A DNA stretch of 64,000 nucleotides from Methylobacterium nonmethylotrophicum. GTDB lineage: Bacteria > Pseudomonadota > Alphaproteobacteria > Rhizobiales > Beijerinckiaceae. Both the position numbers and the translations under genes were made by a program. The stretch lies in assembly GCF_004745635.1 (NCBI RefSeq), contig NZ_SRLB01000012.1, forward strand, positions 186,001 to 250,000, in the 5' to 3' direction. How positions within the stretch are numbered: position 1 is the first letter of the stretch; each line of letters starts with the position of its first letter. The notes below the pieces were generated by a model, which saw only the letters and a program-made list of their open reading frames with translations, searched no databases and had not been told where the DNA came from. This document shows positions 26,118 to 38,162 of this stretch, one piece after another.

Positions 26118-27503
26118 CTACGCGCTCCCCCGCAACCGCCGCGCCGCCCCGAACCGGTTGAGGAAGCGCGGCTCCTTCTCGGGCGCGACCCGGACCACCA
26201 GATGCAGCGCGCCGGCGGCGTCCTCGCGGCGGTCGAGGACCTCCGCGTTCTCGTAGAGCCAGTGCAGCTCCGCGCCCTGCGCCGGCTCCAGGATCACCGC
26301 GAAGCTCGTGCGGCTCTCGGCGATGCGGGCCTCGATCCGGGCCATCAGGCGGTCCATGCCCTCGCCGGTCAGCGCCGAGATCAGGACCGGCTTGGGCGCC
26401 GCCTTCGTCCCGTCGCCGTTCGGCCGGCTCAGGTTGAGCAGGCGCTCGCGCTCCGCCTCGTCGAGGAGGTCGGCCTTGTTCCAGACCTCGATGATGCGGC
26501 CGGCATCGGGCGCGATGCCGAGCTCGGCGAGCACCTGCGCGACGTCGGCGCCCTGCGCCTCCGCGTCCTCGTGGGCGATGTCCCGGACGTGGAGCAGGAT
26601 GTCGGCCTCGATCACGTCCTCGAGCGTCGCCCGGAAGGCGGCGATCAGCATGGTGGGCAGGTCCGAGATGAAGCCGACGGTGTCGGACAGGATCGCGGTC
26701 TCGCCGTGCGGCAGCTTGATCGCCCGGGCGGTCGGGTCGAGGGTGGCGAACAGCATGTTCTCCGCCAGCACCTCGGCCTGGGTCAGGCGGTTGAACAGGG
26801 TCGACTTGCCGGCATTGGTGTAGCCGACGAGCGCCACGATCGGGTACGGCACCCGGCGCCGGGAGCGGCGGTGCAGGCCGCGGGTGCGGGTGACGGTCTC
26901 GAGCTCGCGCTCGATCCGGGTCATCCGCTCCTGGATCATCCGCCGGTCGGCCTCGATCTGGGTCTCGCCCGGGCCGCCGAGGAAGCCGAAGCCGCCGCGC
27001 TGGCGCTCGAGGTGGGTCCAGGAGCGCACGAGCCGGCTGCGCTGGTAGGCGAGATGCGCGTGCTCGACCTGCAGCGTGCCCTCGCGGGTCGAGGCGCGGC
27101 GCCCGAAGATCTCCAGGATCAGGCCGGTGCGGTCGATGACCTTGACGCCCCACGCCTTTTCCAGGTTGCGCTGCTGCACCGGCGAGAGCGCGCAATCCAT
27201 CACCACGAGGCGGATCCCTTCCGCCTCGATGCGCCCGCCGATCTCCTCGACCCGGCCCTTGCCGAGATAGGTCGAGGGCCGGATCTGCTGGATGGCGACG
27301 AGGAGCCTGTCGGCCACGTCGAGCTCGATCGCGGCGGCCAGGCCCACCGCCTCGTCGAGGCGGGCGACCGGCGGGCGGGGCTCGCCGGCATCGCGCCGGG
27401 TCTGGTAGGGGCCGATCACCAGCGTGCGGGTCTCGGCCGCGATCGCGGCCTCCGGCTCGGCCTGGCGCTGCAGGCGGATCTCGCCCGGTGTCCGCGGTTC
27501 CAT
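26118..27503 (-). CDS. hflX: HflX ribosome-associated GTPase
   Basis: 461 residues. HflX N-terminal domain ([59 protein letters not shown]), a coiled region with [19 protein letters not shown], and a G domain: G1 [10 protein letters not shown]3 DTVGFI, G4 NKAD, and the FATLDPTAR switch. HflX rescues stalled ribosomes, notably after heat shock. It lies downstream of hfq, as in many proteobacteria, but a terminator lies between them. ATG 27503 is chosen because residues further upstream in the frame are not HflX-like. Confidence 0.95.
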   Translation of the reverse strand: MEPRTPGEIRLQRQAEPEAAIAAETRTLVIGPYQTRRDAGEPRPPVARLDEAVGLAAAIELDVADRLLVAIQQIRPSTYLGKGRVEEIGGRIEAEGIRLVVMDCALSPVQQRNLEKAWGVKVIDRTGLILEIFGRRASTREGTLQVEHAHLAYQRSRLVRSWTHLERQRGGFGFLGGPGETQIEADRRMIQERMTRIERELETVTRTRGLHRRSRRRVPYPIVALVGYTNAGKSTLFNRLTQAEVLAENMLFATLDPTARAIKLPHGETAILSDTVGFISDLPTMLIAAFRATLEDVIEADILLHVRDIAHEDAEAQGADVAQVLAELGIAPDAGRIIEVWNKADLLDEAERERLLNLSRPNGDGTKAAPKPVLISALTGEGMDRLMARIEARIAESRTSFAVILEPAQGAELHWLYENAEVLDRREDAAGALHLVVRVAPEKEPRFLNRFGAARRLRGSA

Positions 27504-27662
27504 CGTGTCTCCGGCTGCTCCCGCAGATCCGGGAGTCCATCGGACAGAGGTTGGATGAGGGTGTGCGAGAATCAAGCGGCGGGACGCGCGCCCGGCCCGG
27601 GAATCGCGGTCCCGGCCGTCAAAAGACAGGCTCAGCAGCAGGCCGCCAAAAGCAGGCCGCTG

Positions 27663-27688
27663 GAAAAACAGGCCGCTCTGGGCGGCCT
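27663..27688 (-). terminator. intrinsic terminator of hfq
   Basis: On the minus strand: AGGCCGC / GCGGCCT stem (7 bp) with a five-base loop, then GTTTTTCC. It is about 80 bases after the hfq stop, and partly separates hfq from hflX. Confidence 0.75.
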
Positions 27689-27766
27689 GGACACTGGCAT
27701 GGGTGCGGGCCTGGATCCCGCAGGTCTGGGAGCCGCGCGGGCGGATGCGTCGCGCGTTCGGCCGAA

Positions 27767-28021
27767 TCAGGCCTTCTCGGCCCCCTCCTCGCCCTGCTCG
27801 AACAATTGCACGGGATGGCCCGGCATGATCGTCGAGATCGCGTGCTTGTAGACGAGCTGCGAGTGCCCGTCGCGCCGCAGAAGCACGCAGAAGTTGTCGA
27901 ACCAGGTCACGACACCCTGCAACTTCACGCCGTTGACCAGGAAGATCGTCAACGGAATCTTGTTCTTGCGAACGTGATTGAGGAAGGTGTCCTGCAGATT
28001 CTGAGCGCGTTCGCCCGCCAT
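27767..28021 (-). CDS. hfq: Hfq RNA chaperone
   Basis: 84 residues. Sm1 region [43 protein letters not shown] and Sm2 [13 protein letters not shown], including the YKHAIST motif of the proximal RNA-binding face. It forms a hexamer that pairs sRNAs with mRNAs. The C-terminal tail is short and acidic ([10 protein letters not shown]), as in Alphaproteobacteria. It lies 292 bases downstream of ntrX. Confidence 0.97.
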
Positions 28022-28313
28022 TCTTCTTGTCCTTTGAACCCGCTGCCAGTCCTGTTGACGGGTCGGTCCGTGTTGTTGTGCTGCGGGAGGCGCGGCGCGC
28101 CGCCCCGGGAACCGGCCGCCCCATTACACGGTGAAGCTCGCCCGGGCGCAAGGGCAGACTGGCCGCGGGGGGATCCCCGGGCCGCGAAACCTGCCGCGTC
28201 CGGCCGTGCCCGCGATCCTGTCGCGTCCCGGCCACAGCCCCGTCTAGCAGACGAGCCCCGCGCTTGGCACCCTCAAATGCCGGGCCCCGGTCTCCTGCCC
28301 GCGACGACCCGCC

Positions 28314-29684
28314 TCACGCGCCGATGCCGAGCGACTTGAGCTTGCGGTGCAGGGCCGAGCGCTCCATGCCGATGAACTCGGCGGTGCGGGAGATGTTGCC
28401 GGAGAAGCGGGCGATCTGCGCCACCAGGTACTCGCGCTCGAAGATCTCGCGGGCCTCGCGGAGCGCCAGGCTCATCAGCTTCTCGCCGCCGGCGCCGCTC
28501 GGGGTGGTGGGCACGAGCGCGCCGACCTCGCTCGGCAGCATCTCGGTCGTGACCTCGGTCTCGGGGTCGCCCTGCGTCAGGATCATCAGCCGCTCGACGT
28601 TGTTGCGCAGCTGCCGGACGTTGCCGGGCCAGTCGTGCGACTGCAGCACCGCCATGGCGTCGGCGGCGATGCGCCGCTGCGGCAGGCCGGTGGCGGCCGA
28701 GATCTGCTCCATGAAGAACGAAATCAGCTCCGGCACGTCCTCGCGCCGCTCGGCGAGCGACGGCACCCGGATCGGCACCACGCTCAGGCGGTGGAAGAGG
28801 TCCTCGCGGAAGCGGCCGCCGGCGATCTCCTCGGCGAGGTCGCGGGACGAGGACGAGATGATCCGCACGTCGACATGGACCCGGGTGGTGCCGCCGACGC
28901 GCTGGAAGTTCTGGTCGACGAGGACCCGCAGGATGCGGTTCTGGGTCTCGCGCGGCATGTCCGCGACCTCGTCGATGTAGAGGCTGCCGCCATGGGCCTC
29001 CTCCAGCGCCCCGACCCGGCGCGGGCGGCCGTCCTGGGCCTCGACCCCGAACAGCTCGGCCTCCATCGTCTCGGGCGTGATCGTGGCGGCGTTGATCACC
29101 ACGAAGGGCCCGCTCGCCCGCGAGGAGGCGGCGTGGATGGTGCGGGCCGAGAGCTCCTTGCCGGAGCCGGGCGCCCCCGAGATCATCACCCGGGCGTTGG
29201 TGGGCGCCACCCGCTCGACGGTCTGGCGCAGCTGGTTGGCGGCGACGGACGCGCCGACGATCCGGCTCGCCTGGCCGGAGCGGGCCTTGAGGTCGCGCAC
29301 CTCGCGCTTGAGCCGCGAGGCCTCGAGCGCCCGCTCGGCCACCAGGATCAGCCGGTCGGCCTTGAACGGCTTCTCGATGAAGTCGTAGGCGCCCGCCTTG
29401 ATCGCCGAGACCGCGGTCTCGATGTTGCCGTGGCCCGAGATCATCACCACCGGCAGGTCGGGCGCCTGGGCCTTGATGACGTCGAGCACCTGCAGCCCGT
29501 CGAGGCGCGAGCCCTGGAGCCAGATGTCGAGGAAGACGAGGTGGGGACGGCGCGCCTCGATCGCCGCCAGGGCTTCGTCGGAGGAGCCGGCGGTGCGGGT
29601 GCGGTGGCCCTCGTCGTCCAGGATGCCGGCGACGAGCTCGCGGATGTCGGCCTCGTCATCGACGATGAGAATGTCGGCGCTCAT
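28314..29684 (-). CDS. ntrX: NtrX response regulator
   Basis: 456 residues. Receiver domain with DDE at 9-11, phospho-acceptor Asp53 (VFLDIWLQG) and Lys of IEKPFKA. AAA+ domain with a Walker-A-like GAPGSGKE and IDEVADM. C-terminal Fis-type HTH ARFSGNISRTAEFIGMERSALHRKLKSLGI. The GAFTGA loop needed for sigma-54 contact is replaced by EAQDGRPRRVG, as I understand is usual for alphaproteobacterial NtrX, so it probably works with sigma-70 promoters. It pairs with NtrY, encoded upstream. Confidence 0.95.
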   Translation of the reverse strand: MSADILIVDDEADIRELVAGILDDEGHRTRTAGSSDEALAAIEARRPHLVFLDIWLQGSRLDGLQVLDVIKAQAPDLPVVMISGHGNIETAVSAIKAGAYDFIEKPFKADRLILVAERALEASRLKREVRDLKARSGQASRIVGASVAANQLRQTVERVAPTNARVMISGAPGSGKELSARTIHAASSRASGPFVVINAATITPETMEAELFGVEAQDGRPRRVGALEEAHGGSLYIDEVADMPRETQNRILRVLVDQNFQRVGGTTRVHVDVRIISSSSRDLAEEIAGGRFREDLFHRLSVVPIRVPSLAERREDVPELISFFMEQISAATGLPQRRIAADAMAVLQSHDWPGNVRQLRNNVERLMILTQGDPETEVTTEMLPSEVGALVPTTPSGAGGEKLMSLALREAREIFEREYLVAQIARFSGNISRTAEFIGMERSALHRKLKSLGIGA

Positions 29685-29824
29685 GGCTCAGGGCCTCCCC
29701 GCGATGCGGGTGGCAGGCCTGACGGCCCCGCACCCCGTGCTGTGTCGCATGTGGCTGTGTCGAATCGGGCGGTGACGCGTGTGGCGGCGTCGCGGGTGCC
29801 GGTCCCGGCGGCGGGCCGGGCCCC

Positions 29825-32140
29825 TCACGCGGCGGGCTCCGGCGCGGGCGCCGGCCGCACCGGCCGGGCCGAGCCGCCGCCCGCCGGCTCGTCGCGGCGC
29901 ACCTCCCTCAGGACCCGCATCCGCACCTGCCCGCCGCGCCCGCGCGGGTTGTCGTTCAGCTCGATGCCGCCGCCGTGCTCTTCCAAGACCTTGCTCACGA
30001 TCGCCAATCCGAGGCCGGTGCCCCCCTCGCGGGTCGTCATATAGGGTTCGAGCAGCCGCTGGCGCCCTTCGGCCGGAAATCCCTTGCCGGTATCGGTGAT
30101 CTCGATCACGGCGGCCTCGCCCTCCTCGTAGAGGCGCACCGCCACCAGGCTCTCGCCGCGCGTGTCTTCCGGCACCGCCTGCACCGCCTCGACGGCGTTC
30201 TTGAGGATGTTGGTGACCGCCTGCGACAGGAGCCTGGTGTCGAAGGCGGCGCTGACGCGGGCGTCGCCCTCCTCCAGCGTGAAGGTCACGTCGGGATGGG
30301 CCACCCGCATCATGAACAGGTTCTGCTTCACGATCTCGGTCAGGTCGTTGCGGGCGATCGCCGGCTTGGGCATCCGGGCGAAGGACGAGAACTCGTCCAC
30401 CATCCGCTTGATGTCGTCGACCTGGCGCACGATCGTGGCGACGCACTGCTCGAACACCTCCTTGTCGGCGGTGATCACCTTCCCGTACTTGCGGCGGATG
30501 CGCTCGGCCGAGAGCTGGATCGGGGTCAGCGGGTTCTTGATCTCGTGGGCGATGCGGCGGGCGATGTCGGCCCAGGCCGAGGTGCGCTGGGCCGTGACAA
30601 GGTCGGTGATGTCGTCGAGGGTGACGACGTAGCCGCGGTCGCCGTCCGGCGACTGCTCGCTCGTCGTGCGCACGTCGATGGTGCGCTCGCGGCCGTTGCG
30701 GGCGATCTGGATCTGCTGCTGGGTCGGGCGCGCGCGGGAATCCCCCGGCAGGGCGCCGAGCTCCGGCATCACCGCCTCGAGGGGCCTGCCGACGAGGTCC
30801 GCCGCGGCGCGCCCGAGCACGCGCTCGGCGGACGGATTGGCGATGGTGATGACCCCGCGCCCGTCGACGCCGATGACGCCGGCCGGCACCCCGGCCAGCA
30901 CCGCCTCGGTGAAGCGGCGGCGGCTGTCGATCTGCTCGCTCTGCTCGATCAGCGTGGCGCGCTGGCGGCTGAGCTCCTGCGTCATCTTGTTGAAGCTCTC
31001 GCCGAGGTGCTGCAGGTCGCCCTCGGTCTTCCGGAACGGCACCTGGGCGTAGTAGTTGCCGGAGGCCACCTGGTCGGCGGCGTTGATCAGCCGGCGGATC
31101 GGCGCCACGAAGCGGTTGGCGAAGTTGAGCCCGAACCACACCGCCGAGAGGAGCGCGATCAGCGCGATCAGCGCGAACATCGTCGCGAAGGCGATCTGCA
31201 CGCTGCGCCGCCCGGCATCGATGGTCAGGAACTCGGTCGCGGCGGCCCGCGACACGCCCGGGAACTCGACCGCGAGCCGCGTCACCTCGCGCTCGACCAG
31301 CAGGAAGGCGTCGTCGTAGGCCGGCAGCCGCATCAGCGTGCCGAAGACCCGCCCCTCCCGCGGCAGCAGGCAGGTGGCGTCGGCGGATTTCGCCGCCTCC
31401 TCGAAGTCGCTGGCCGAGGGCAGCGGCGGGTCCTTCAGCACGTCGATATTGGCCCGCGCCACCGTCTCGGTCGGCGAGCGCATGATCCGGGCGATCGGCA
31501 GGCCGAGCGAGGCGGCCCGGGCGGTGAGGAAGCTCTCGAACCAGGCCCGCTCGACGTCGAAGGCGGGGCGCGCCCGGGTGAGGTCGTCGGAGAGGATGCG
31601 GGCCTCGCGGGCCAGGCTCTGGCACTGGTTGGTCAGGTAGGCGTCGGCAACGTCGACCGACATCAGCACGACGTTGCGCATCCGGTCCGAGAACCAGGGC
31701 GACAGGCCGCGCTCCAGGGTGATCGACGCCACCACGGCGAGCAGCACCGTCGGCAGGGTGGCGATCAGGCTGAACAGGCCGACGATGCGGGTGTGCAGCC
31801 GGGCGACGGCCGCGTTGGTGCGGCGCGCCCGCAGGAAGACGCGCGCCTCCCAGGCGATGACCACGACGAGCAGCAGCACCAGGGCGACGTTGCTGAGCAG
31901 CAGCGCCACCACCACCGTGTGGGTCGGCGCGATCGCGGTGGCGCCGACCAGGATCAGGAAGGTGGCGAGCGCCAGCGCCAGGGCGACGATGACCGTCAGG
32001 GCGCCGAACCAGCCCGGACCCCGCGGCGGGGCGTCCGGGACCGGCCCCGGCCGGGTCGATCCGGGCGGGACCGATCCGGAACCTGGGCCGGCCGCGCCGG
32101 AGGGAAGCGCCGAATCCCGGGGGCGTCGTGTGAACAGCAT
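29825..32140 (-). CDS. ntrY: NtrY membrane histidine kinase
   Basis: 771 residues. Two or three N-terminal membrane helices (LTVIVALALALATFLILV, HTVVVALLLSNVALVLLLVVVIAWEA, IVGLFSLIATLPTVLLAVVA), a large extracytoplasmic region, another helix near 320, HAMP (RFVAPIRRLINAADQVASGN), a PAS domain, then H-box [21 protein letters not shown]-box NILKNAVEAV and G-box [13 protein letters not shown]. It senses nitrogen or redox state and phosphorylates NtrX. The gap to ntrX is 140 bases. Confidence 0.95.
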   Translation of the reverse strand: MLFTRRPRDSALPSGAAGPGSGSVPPGSTRPGPVPDAPPRGPGWFGALTVIVALALALATFLILVGATAIAPTHTVVVALLLSNVALVLLLVVVIAWEARVFLRARRTNAAVARLHTRIVGLFSLIATLPTVLLAVVASITLERGLSPWFSDRMRNVVLMSVDVADAYLTNQCQSLAREARILSDDLTRARPAFDVERAWFESFLTARAASLGLPIARIMRSPTETVARANIDVLKDPPLPSASDFEEAAKSADATCLLPREGRVFGTLMRLPAYDDAFLLVEREVTRLAVEFPGVSRAAATEFLTIDAGRRSVQIAFATMFALIALIALLSAVWFGLNFANRFVAPIRRLINAADQVASGNYYAQVPFRKTEGDLQHLGESFNKMTQELSRQRATLIEQSEQIDSRRRFTEAVLAGVPAGVIGVDGRGVITIANPSAERVLGRAAADLVGRPLEAVMPELGALPGDSRARPTQQQIQIARNGRERTIDVRTTSEQSPDGDRGYVVTLDDITDLVTAQRTSAWADIARRIAHEIKNPLTPIQLSAERIRRKYGKVITADKEVFEQCVATIVRQVDDIKRMVDEFSSFARMPKPAIARNDLTEIVKQNLFMMRVAHPDVTFTLEEGDARVSAAFDTRLLSQAVTNILKNAVEAVQAVPEDTRGESLVAVRLYEEGEAAVIEITDTGKGFPAEGRQRLLEPYMTTREGGTGLGLAIVSKVLEEHGGGIELNDNPRGRGGQVRMRVLREVRRDEPAGGGSARPVRPAPAPEPAA

Positions 32141-32306
32141 CCGTGGTGCAAGGCCACTACAGTGTGGCGAAATTAATACGGATGCCGGCGCGGCGGCAAT
32201 CAGTGTCGCCGGCCGCGCGCAGGGTCGCCGGCGGCGAGCGGGCCCGCTCCGGCTCGCCGCGTCGCCCCCCGGCCGGTCGGCCGGGAGCCCCGCGCGCGGC
32301 GCGCCC

Positions 32307-32744
32307 TCAGGCCGCCTGCGTCGAGCGCGGACGGCGGATCACGGGCTTCTGGCCGAGCCCGATGCTCTTGGCGAGCTCGGAGCGCTGGGCGGCGTAGTTG
32401 GCCGCCACCATCGGGTAGTCCGGCGGCAGGCCCCATTTCTGGCGGTAGGCCTCCGGGGTGAGCCCGCGCCCGGCGAGGTGGCGCTTGAGCGTCCGGTACC
32501 GGCGCCCGTCCTCCAGGCTGATCAGGTAATCGGGCGTGACGGTCTTCTTGATCGGCACGGGCGGGGTCAGCCGCTCCGGCTCCGCCGGAGCGGCCGTGCC
32601 GAGGCGGGCCACCGCCTCGTGGACGCTGCGGATCAGGCTCGACAGCTCGCCGACCGGCACGCTGTTGTTCGACACGTAGGCCGACACAATGTCGGACACC
32701 AAGCCAATCATCTGAGGCGTTTCGACGTGGTCAGCTGAACTCAT
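32307..32744 (-). CDS. mucR: MucR/Ros-family transcriptional regulator
   Basis: 145 residues. N-terminal oligomerisation half (LVSDIVSAYVSNNSVPVGELSSLIRSVHEAVARL) and C-terminal DNA-binding half (TPDYLISLEDGRRYRTLKRHLAGRGLTPEAYRQKWGLPPDYPMVAANYAAQRSELAKSIGLG). The zinc-finger cysteines of Ros are missing (ISLED in place of CxxC), as in zinc-less MucR paralogues described in Mesorhizobium. MucR proteins are H-NS-like global repressors of AT-rich promoters. It sits, unusually, between ntrC and ntrY. ATG 32744 precedes the conserved region. Confidence 0.92.
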   Translation of the reverse strand: MSSADHVETPQMIGLVSDIVSAYVSNNSVPVGELSSLIRSVHEAVARLGTAAPAEPERLTPPVPIKKTVTPDYLISLEDGRRYRTLKRHLAGRGLTPEAYRQKWGLPPDYPMVAANYAAQRSELAKSIGLGQKPVIRRPRSTQAA

Positions 32745-33613
32745 TGCGGTCCTCGATAAGTGCGGGCCCCCGTCCGAGGTGATGGATGTTACGCCAGTTC
32801 CCGTCAACCGCAAGGTGTCCGGATTAACATAAGAGACGGATCTGCTTTAGGCGGCCCTGGTTCCGTAACGTCATTGTTTCTGGGCGGTTCGGCGCGCCGT
32901 GGCGGCCGGCCGCCGGCGCCGGGCCGGACCGCGGCACCGCCATGCTGCCGAAAAGATCTTTTCACGACAAGACCTTGCGCCGGAAGCCGGCGCTGCGGGG
33001 CGCGCCGTCGGCCCGGATTTCGGGCCGCCCGCCGGGGCGCGGGGTGCCCCGTCGATCATCACTTAATAATGACTAAAAACTGCGATCCAATACGTTCCCC
33101 CCTTGCTGTCCGGCCCGCAGACAACCAATCCAGGCATCCGCGTGCCACCCGGCGCGACCGGCCTTGACCGTCAGTAAGCTTCTTGCGGCGCAGCGATCGG
33201 ATCGGCGCGGCACGCCGTGCAGAGACGTTCAGCAGTTTATCAGCGTAATGCGAAATATTTAACGCAAAAATACGCTCGGTATGACTATGATTCAAATGGA
33301 TTGGACGCCGGAAGAACATCCTGGTTGGCTGCGAATTCCCTGCAACATCGGGGATGCTGTCGCCCGGGACCGCGTTCGGGCACCGGTGCGGCGCAGGAAG
33401 GGGGCGCGCCGGGTCGCGCGGCCGCGCCGTCCGGCAGGCCAAAAACGGACCAGTCCGGCCCGCTGCCGCGTCGTCCTTGCCGAATTGTCCTGTGAGTATC
33501 CCGCAGAACGCCGCCGGCAGGAGGGCGGCACGCACGGATGTGCGGAAATGCCGCACGTGCCGGGATCGGTTGTCCACGCTCCAGCCGGCACCGCCCGGCC
33601 CGGGGCGCGATGC
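32745..33613. other. 869-bp non-coding gap between mucR and ntrC
   Basis: Contains moderately AT-rich patches at 32815-32850, 33060-33110 and 33235-33300, the last with the most A/T-rich run in this part of the window. Those are possible MucR autoregulatory sites and the mucR promoter on the minus strand. Open frames on both strands are not protein-like. I see no terminator, repeat or RNA that I can name. Confidence 0.5.
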
Positions 33614-35068
<1,455 letters not shown>

Positions 35069-35118
35069 GTGCTCACTCGGTACGAGGCTGGATTGGTGCG
35101 AGGCTCACTTGGCGGGGG

Positions 35119-36312
35119 CTACTCGGCGTCGGCGGAGGATTCGCGGCCGTCGCGGGCATGCGACATCGGCAGGAGGACCCGGAAGGTGGTGCGGCGGGGG
35201 GCGGGGTCGCATTCGACGATGCCGCCGTGGTCGCCGACGATCTTGGCGACGAGGGCGAGGCCGAGGCCCGACCCTTGCGCCTTGGTGGTGACGAAGGGGT
35301 CGAACAGGTCCGGCAGCAGCTCGGCCGAGACGCCCGGGCCGTTGTCGCGCACCGCGACCTCGATCGGCAGGCTGACCCGCTCGCGCGAGCCCGGCACCTG
35401 GAGGCGAAGCCCCGTGCGGAAGGCGGTCGAGAGGGTGATCTCGCCGTCGACCGCGTCGGCGCCGATCGCCTCGGCGGCGTTCTTGACGAGATTCAGGATG
35501 ACCTGGATCAGCTGGTCGCGGTTGCCGAGCACCGGCGGCAGGGACGGGTCGTAGTTCTCGACGAAGCGGATGTGGCGGGCGAAGCCCGACTGGGCCGAGC
35601 GCTTCACCTGATCGAGGACGCCGTGGACGTTGACGGGCCCGCGCTCGACCGGGCGCTCGTCGCCGAACAGCTCCATCCGCTCGACGATGCGCACGATGCG
35701 GTCGGATTCGTCGCAGATCAGCCGGGTCAGCAGCCGGTCGTCCTCGGTGCCGGACTGCTCGAGGAGCTGGGCGGCGCCCCGGATGCCGGCGAGCGGGTTC
35801 TTGATCTCGTGGGCGAGCATGGCGCCGAGCGCCACCATCGAGCGCGCGGCCCCGCGATGGGTGAGCTGGCGGTTCATCTTGTCGGCGATGGTGCGCTCCT
35901 GGAGCATCAGCACCACGAGGTCGTCGTCGAGATGGGTCGCGAACACGTCGACGCTGCGCTCGATGCCGGTGCGGGGCGAGGCCAGCTCGACCCGGTACTC
36001 GCTGACGCTGGCCCGGCGCCGCCGCACCTCGTTGACGAGGGCGATGATCGGCGAGGAGAACGGGATGATGTCGCGCAGGCGCTGGCGCTGCATCATCCGG
36101 CGCGAGTAGTCGAAGAAGTGCTCCGCCGCCATGTTGACCTGGAGGATGCGCTCGTCCGGGCCGATGGTCAGGACGGGCAGCGGCAGGGCGTTGATGATCA
36201 TCTCGCTCGTCGGCGCGCTCATCGGGCTCGGGCTCTTGCTCGGGCTTCTGGCCGGCGCTCTCCCGGGACGGGCGCGGGAGGCAGGGGGTGCGGGCGCATC
36301 GCTCATCCTCAT
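35119..36312 (-). CDS. ntrB: NtrB nitrogen-sensing histidine kinase
   Basis: 397 residues. PAS domain ([33 protein letters not shown]), H-box [25 protein letters not shown]-box [13 protein letters not shown] and G-boxes [15 protein letters not shown] and [18 protein letters not shown]. It is cytosolic; it phosphorylates NtrC and is controlled by PII proteins. ATG 36312 overlaps the dusB stop (ATGA); ATG 36306 and an internal ATG at about 36222 are alternatives, because the first 30 residues are a proline/serine-rich tail. Confidence 0.95.
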   Translation of the reverse strand: MRMSDAPAPPASRARPGRAPARSPSKSPSPMSAPTSEMIINALPLPVLTIGPDERILQVNMAAEHFFDYSRRMMQRQRLRDIIPFSSPIIALVNEVRRRRASVSEYRVELASPRTGIERSVDVFATHLDDDLVVLMLQERTIADKMNRQLTHRGAARSMVALGAMLAHEIKNPLAGIRGAAQLLEQSGTEDDRLLTRLICDESDRIVRIVERMELFGDERPVERGPVNVHGVLDQVKRSAQSGFARHIRFVENYDPSLPPVLGNRDQLIQVILNLVKNAAEAIGADAVDGEITLSTAFRTGLRLQVPGSRERVSLPIEVAVRDNGPGVSAELLPDLFDPFVTTKAQGSGLGLALVAKIVGDHGGIVECDPAPRRTTFRVLLPMSHARDGRESSADAE

Positions 36313-37448
36313 GCGGCCCGCGTTGCGGGCCGTGCGGCCTGAGACTCAGGCCGTGCGGCCTGCTGCGCAGACCGGGCGACCGGTGCCTCGAAGGCGCGCC
36401 GCAGGAGCCGCGCGGCCTCGGCCGGGTCGGTGGTGGTGACGAGCCGGGCCCGCTCGGACGGGTCGAGCCCGCCGGCATGGTCGGCATAGGCCGCCAGGTG
36501 CTTGCGGGCGTGGCGCACGCCCATCCGGGCGCCGTAGAGGGCGATCAGGCCCTCGTAATGCTCGGCGGCGAGCTCGGCCCGCGCGGCCGCATCCGGCTCC
36601 GCGATCGCCGCGCCGGCGAGCCCCGCCGCGACCGCCCCGACGAGCCAGGGCCGCCCGACCGCGGCGCGCCCGATCATCACCGCGTCGGCGCCGGACTCCC
36701 GCAGGCAGGCCCGGGCGTCGTCGAGGCCGGCGACGTCGCCGTTGGCGACGACCGGGATCGCCACGGCCTCCGAGACGGCGCGGATCGCCGCCCAGTCGGC
36801 GCGGCCGGTGTAGAATTGCTGCCGCGTGCGGCCGTGCACCGTGACGGCGGCGTAGCCGAGCCGCTCGGCGCGCCGGGCGAGGTCCGGGGCGTTGCGGGTG
36901 GCGTCGTCCCAGCCGAGCCGCATCTTGACGGTGACCGGCACCGACACGGCCGCGCGCACCGCGGCGAGCAGGCGCTCGGCGTGGTCGAGGTCGCGCATCA
37001 GCGCCGAGCCGGCCTGGCCGCCGGTGACGGCCTTGGCCGGGCAGCCCATGTTGACGTCGATCACGTCGGCGCCGTTCGCTTCGGCGAGGCGCGCGCCCTC
37101 CGCCATCCAGCGCGGGTCGCAGCCGGCGAGCTGCACCACGTGGGGCAGCACCCCCTCGCCCTCGGCCCTCAAGCGAGCCTCCTCGGTGCCGCGGGCGAAA
37201 TCCTCCGCCGCCACCATCTCCGACACGGTCGCGGTGGCGCCGAGCCGGCGGGCGATGCGGCGCATGTGCAGGTCGGTGACGCCCGAAAGGGGCGCGAGCA
37301 GTGCCCCGTGCACGCCCGAGAGCGGCGCGAGCAGCGCACCCTGCACGTGCAGGGGCGTGCCCGGTGCCCGTGCTGTTGGCAGCGCTGCCGGCTCGGCCCC
37401 CGGCGCCTCGGCGCTCAAATAATGGTCAGTCGTCATTGTGCACAGCAA
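36309..37448 (-). CDS. dusB: tRNA-dihydrouridine synthase (DusB/NifR3)
   Basis: 379 residues. TIM-barrel FMN enzyme reducing uridines in the tRNA D-loop: [38 protein letters not shown] carries the catalytic Cys, followed by [34 protein letters not shown] and [11 protein letters not shown]. It heads the dusB-ntrB-ntrC unit, classic in Alphaproteobacteria. Odd feature: [10 protein letters not shown] occurs twice in tandem near residues 38-57, a DNA-level direct repeat of about 33 bp. The start is uncertain (37448 or ATG 37436). The C-terminal 20 residues are a low-complexity AARP tail. Confidence 0.93.
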   Translation of the reverse strand: MLCTMTTDHYLSAEAPGAEPAALPTARAPGTPLHVQGALLAPLSGVHGALLAPLSGVTDLHMRRIARRLGATATVSEMVAAEDFARGTEEARLRAEGEGVLPHVVQLAGCDPRWMAEGARLAEANGADVIDVNMGCPAKAVTGGQAGSALMRDLDHAERLLAAVRAAVSVPVTVKMRLGWDDATRNAPDLARRAERLGYAAVTVHGRTRQQFYTGRADWAAIRAVSEAVAIPVVANGDVAGLDDARACLRESGADAVMIGRAAVGRPWLVGAVAAGLAGAAIAEPDAAARAELAAEHYEGLIALYGARMGVRHARKHLAAYADHAGGLDPSERARLVTTTDPAEAARLLRRAFEAPVARSAQQAARPESQAARPATRAA

Positions 37449-37806
37449 ATAGCCAAAACGCCGTCATACGCAAGCGCCGTTCGGCCTTTGATCCCCGAAT
37501 TGCCCACGAATGACCGGTGCGTCGGGCCCTGCCCCGGGCCGATGGGCGCCCGGGCGGCGCCGGCGGTCTCTCGCGCGCGGTGACGTCCCGCGCCGGTTAC
37601 GGCCTGTCCAGGCAGGATAGCGGGGCGTTGCGACGGAATGGAAGCGGCGGGGATCGTGTCTTGCTGCCCTGCGGGATGGTCGTGGGCCGAGATTGCCCGG
37701 GTGGGCGCTCTCTCAGAGCGCCCGAGTGATCAGGGCTTGGTTCGAATCGATAATCAGCAAAACAATCGATTCGGGTCGCACTGAATTGAGTAGATATATC
37801 ACCTCC

Positions 37807-37952
37807 CCTTTCCCGTGTGGGAGAGAGGCTGGGGGTTGAGGGTGATACGGTTCTGATTCAAGTGCAAACCGTCGTGCTGGCAACGGTCCGTTTAAAGCTT
37901 GGATTAGAACCGTATCGCCCTCACCCCTGCCTCTCTCCCGGACGGAAGAAGG
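37807..37952. repeat. imperfect long inverted repeat between dusB and ispDF
   Basis: Left arm 37807-37861 (CCGTGTGGGAGAGAGGCTGG ... GGTGATACGGTTCTGATTCA) and right arm 37896-37952, its near-complement (GATTAGAACCGTATCGCCC ... CTCTCTCCCGGACGG). About 50-bp arms flank a 35-bp centre. It resembles a REP/MITE-type palindromic element. The rest of the 714-bp gap (37449-38162) shows a small palindrome around 37750-37770 (GATTCG/CGAATC half-sites) and presumably the divergent promoters. Confidence 0.75.
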
Positions 37953-38162
37953 GATCCCGCGACATCCTGGTTTTGCGAAGATCAGATGAGGCCGCGTCAT
38001 GCGCCGCGCGCAACCCCGGATCCCGGCTGCCGCTGGAGCAGGCACCGACCTTCCCCCACGACCATGGCTCCGTCCTTCCCACGCGGCACCGCCCCTCTCC
38101 CGGTGCATTTGCCTCCCCGGTCCGCCGCCGCTAAGGAGCGGGCAACCCCGGGAGCGACCTCT

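Noticed and set aside
33059-33577. 172-residue minus-strand frame between mucR and ntrC
   Set aside because: Mixed composition, no motif, and crosses the AT-rich patch; treated as non-coding.
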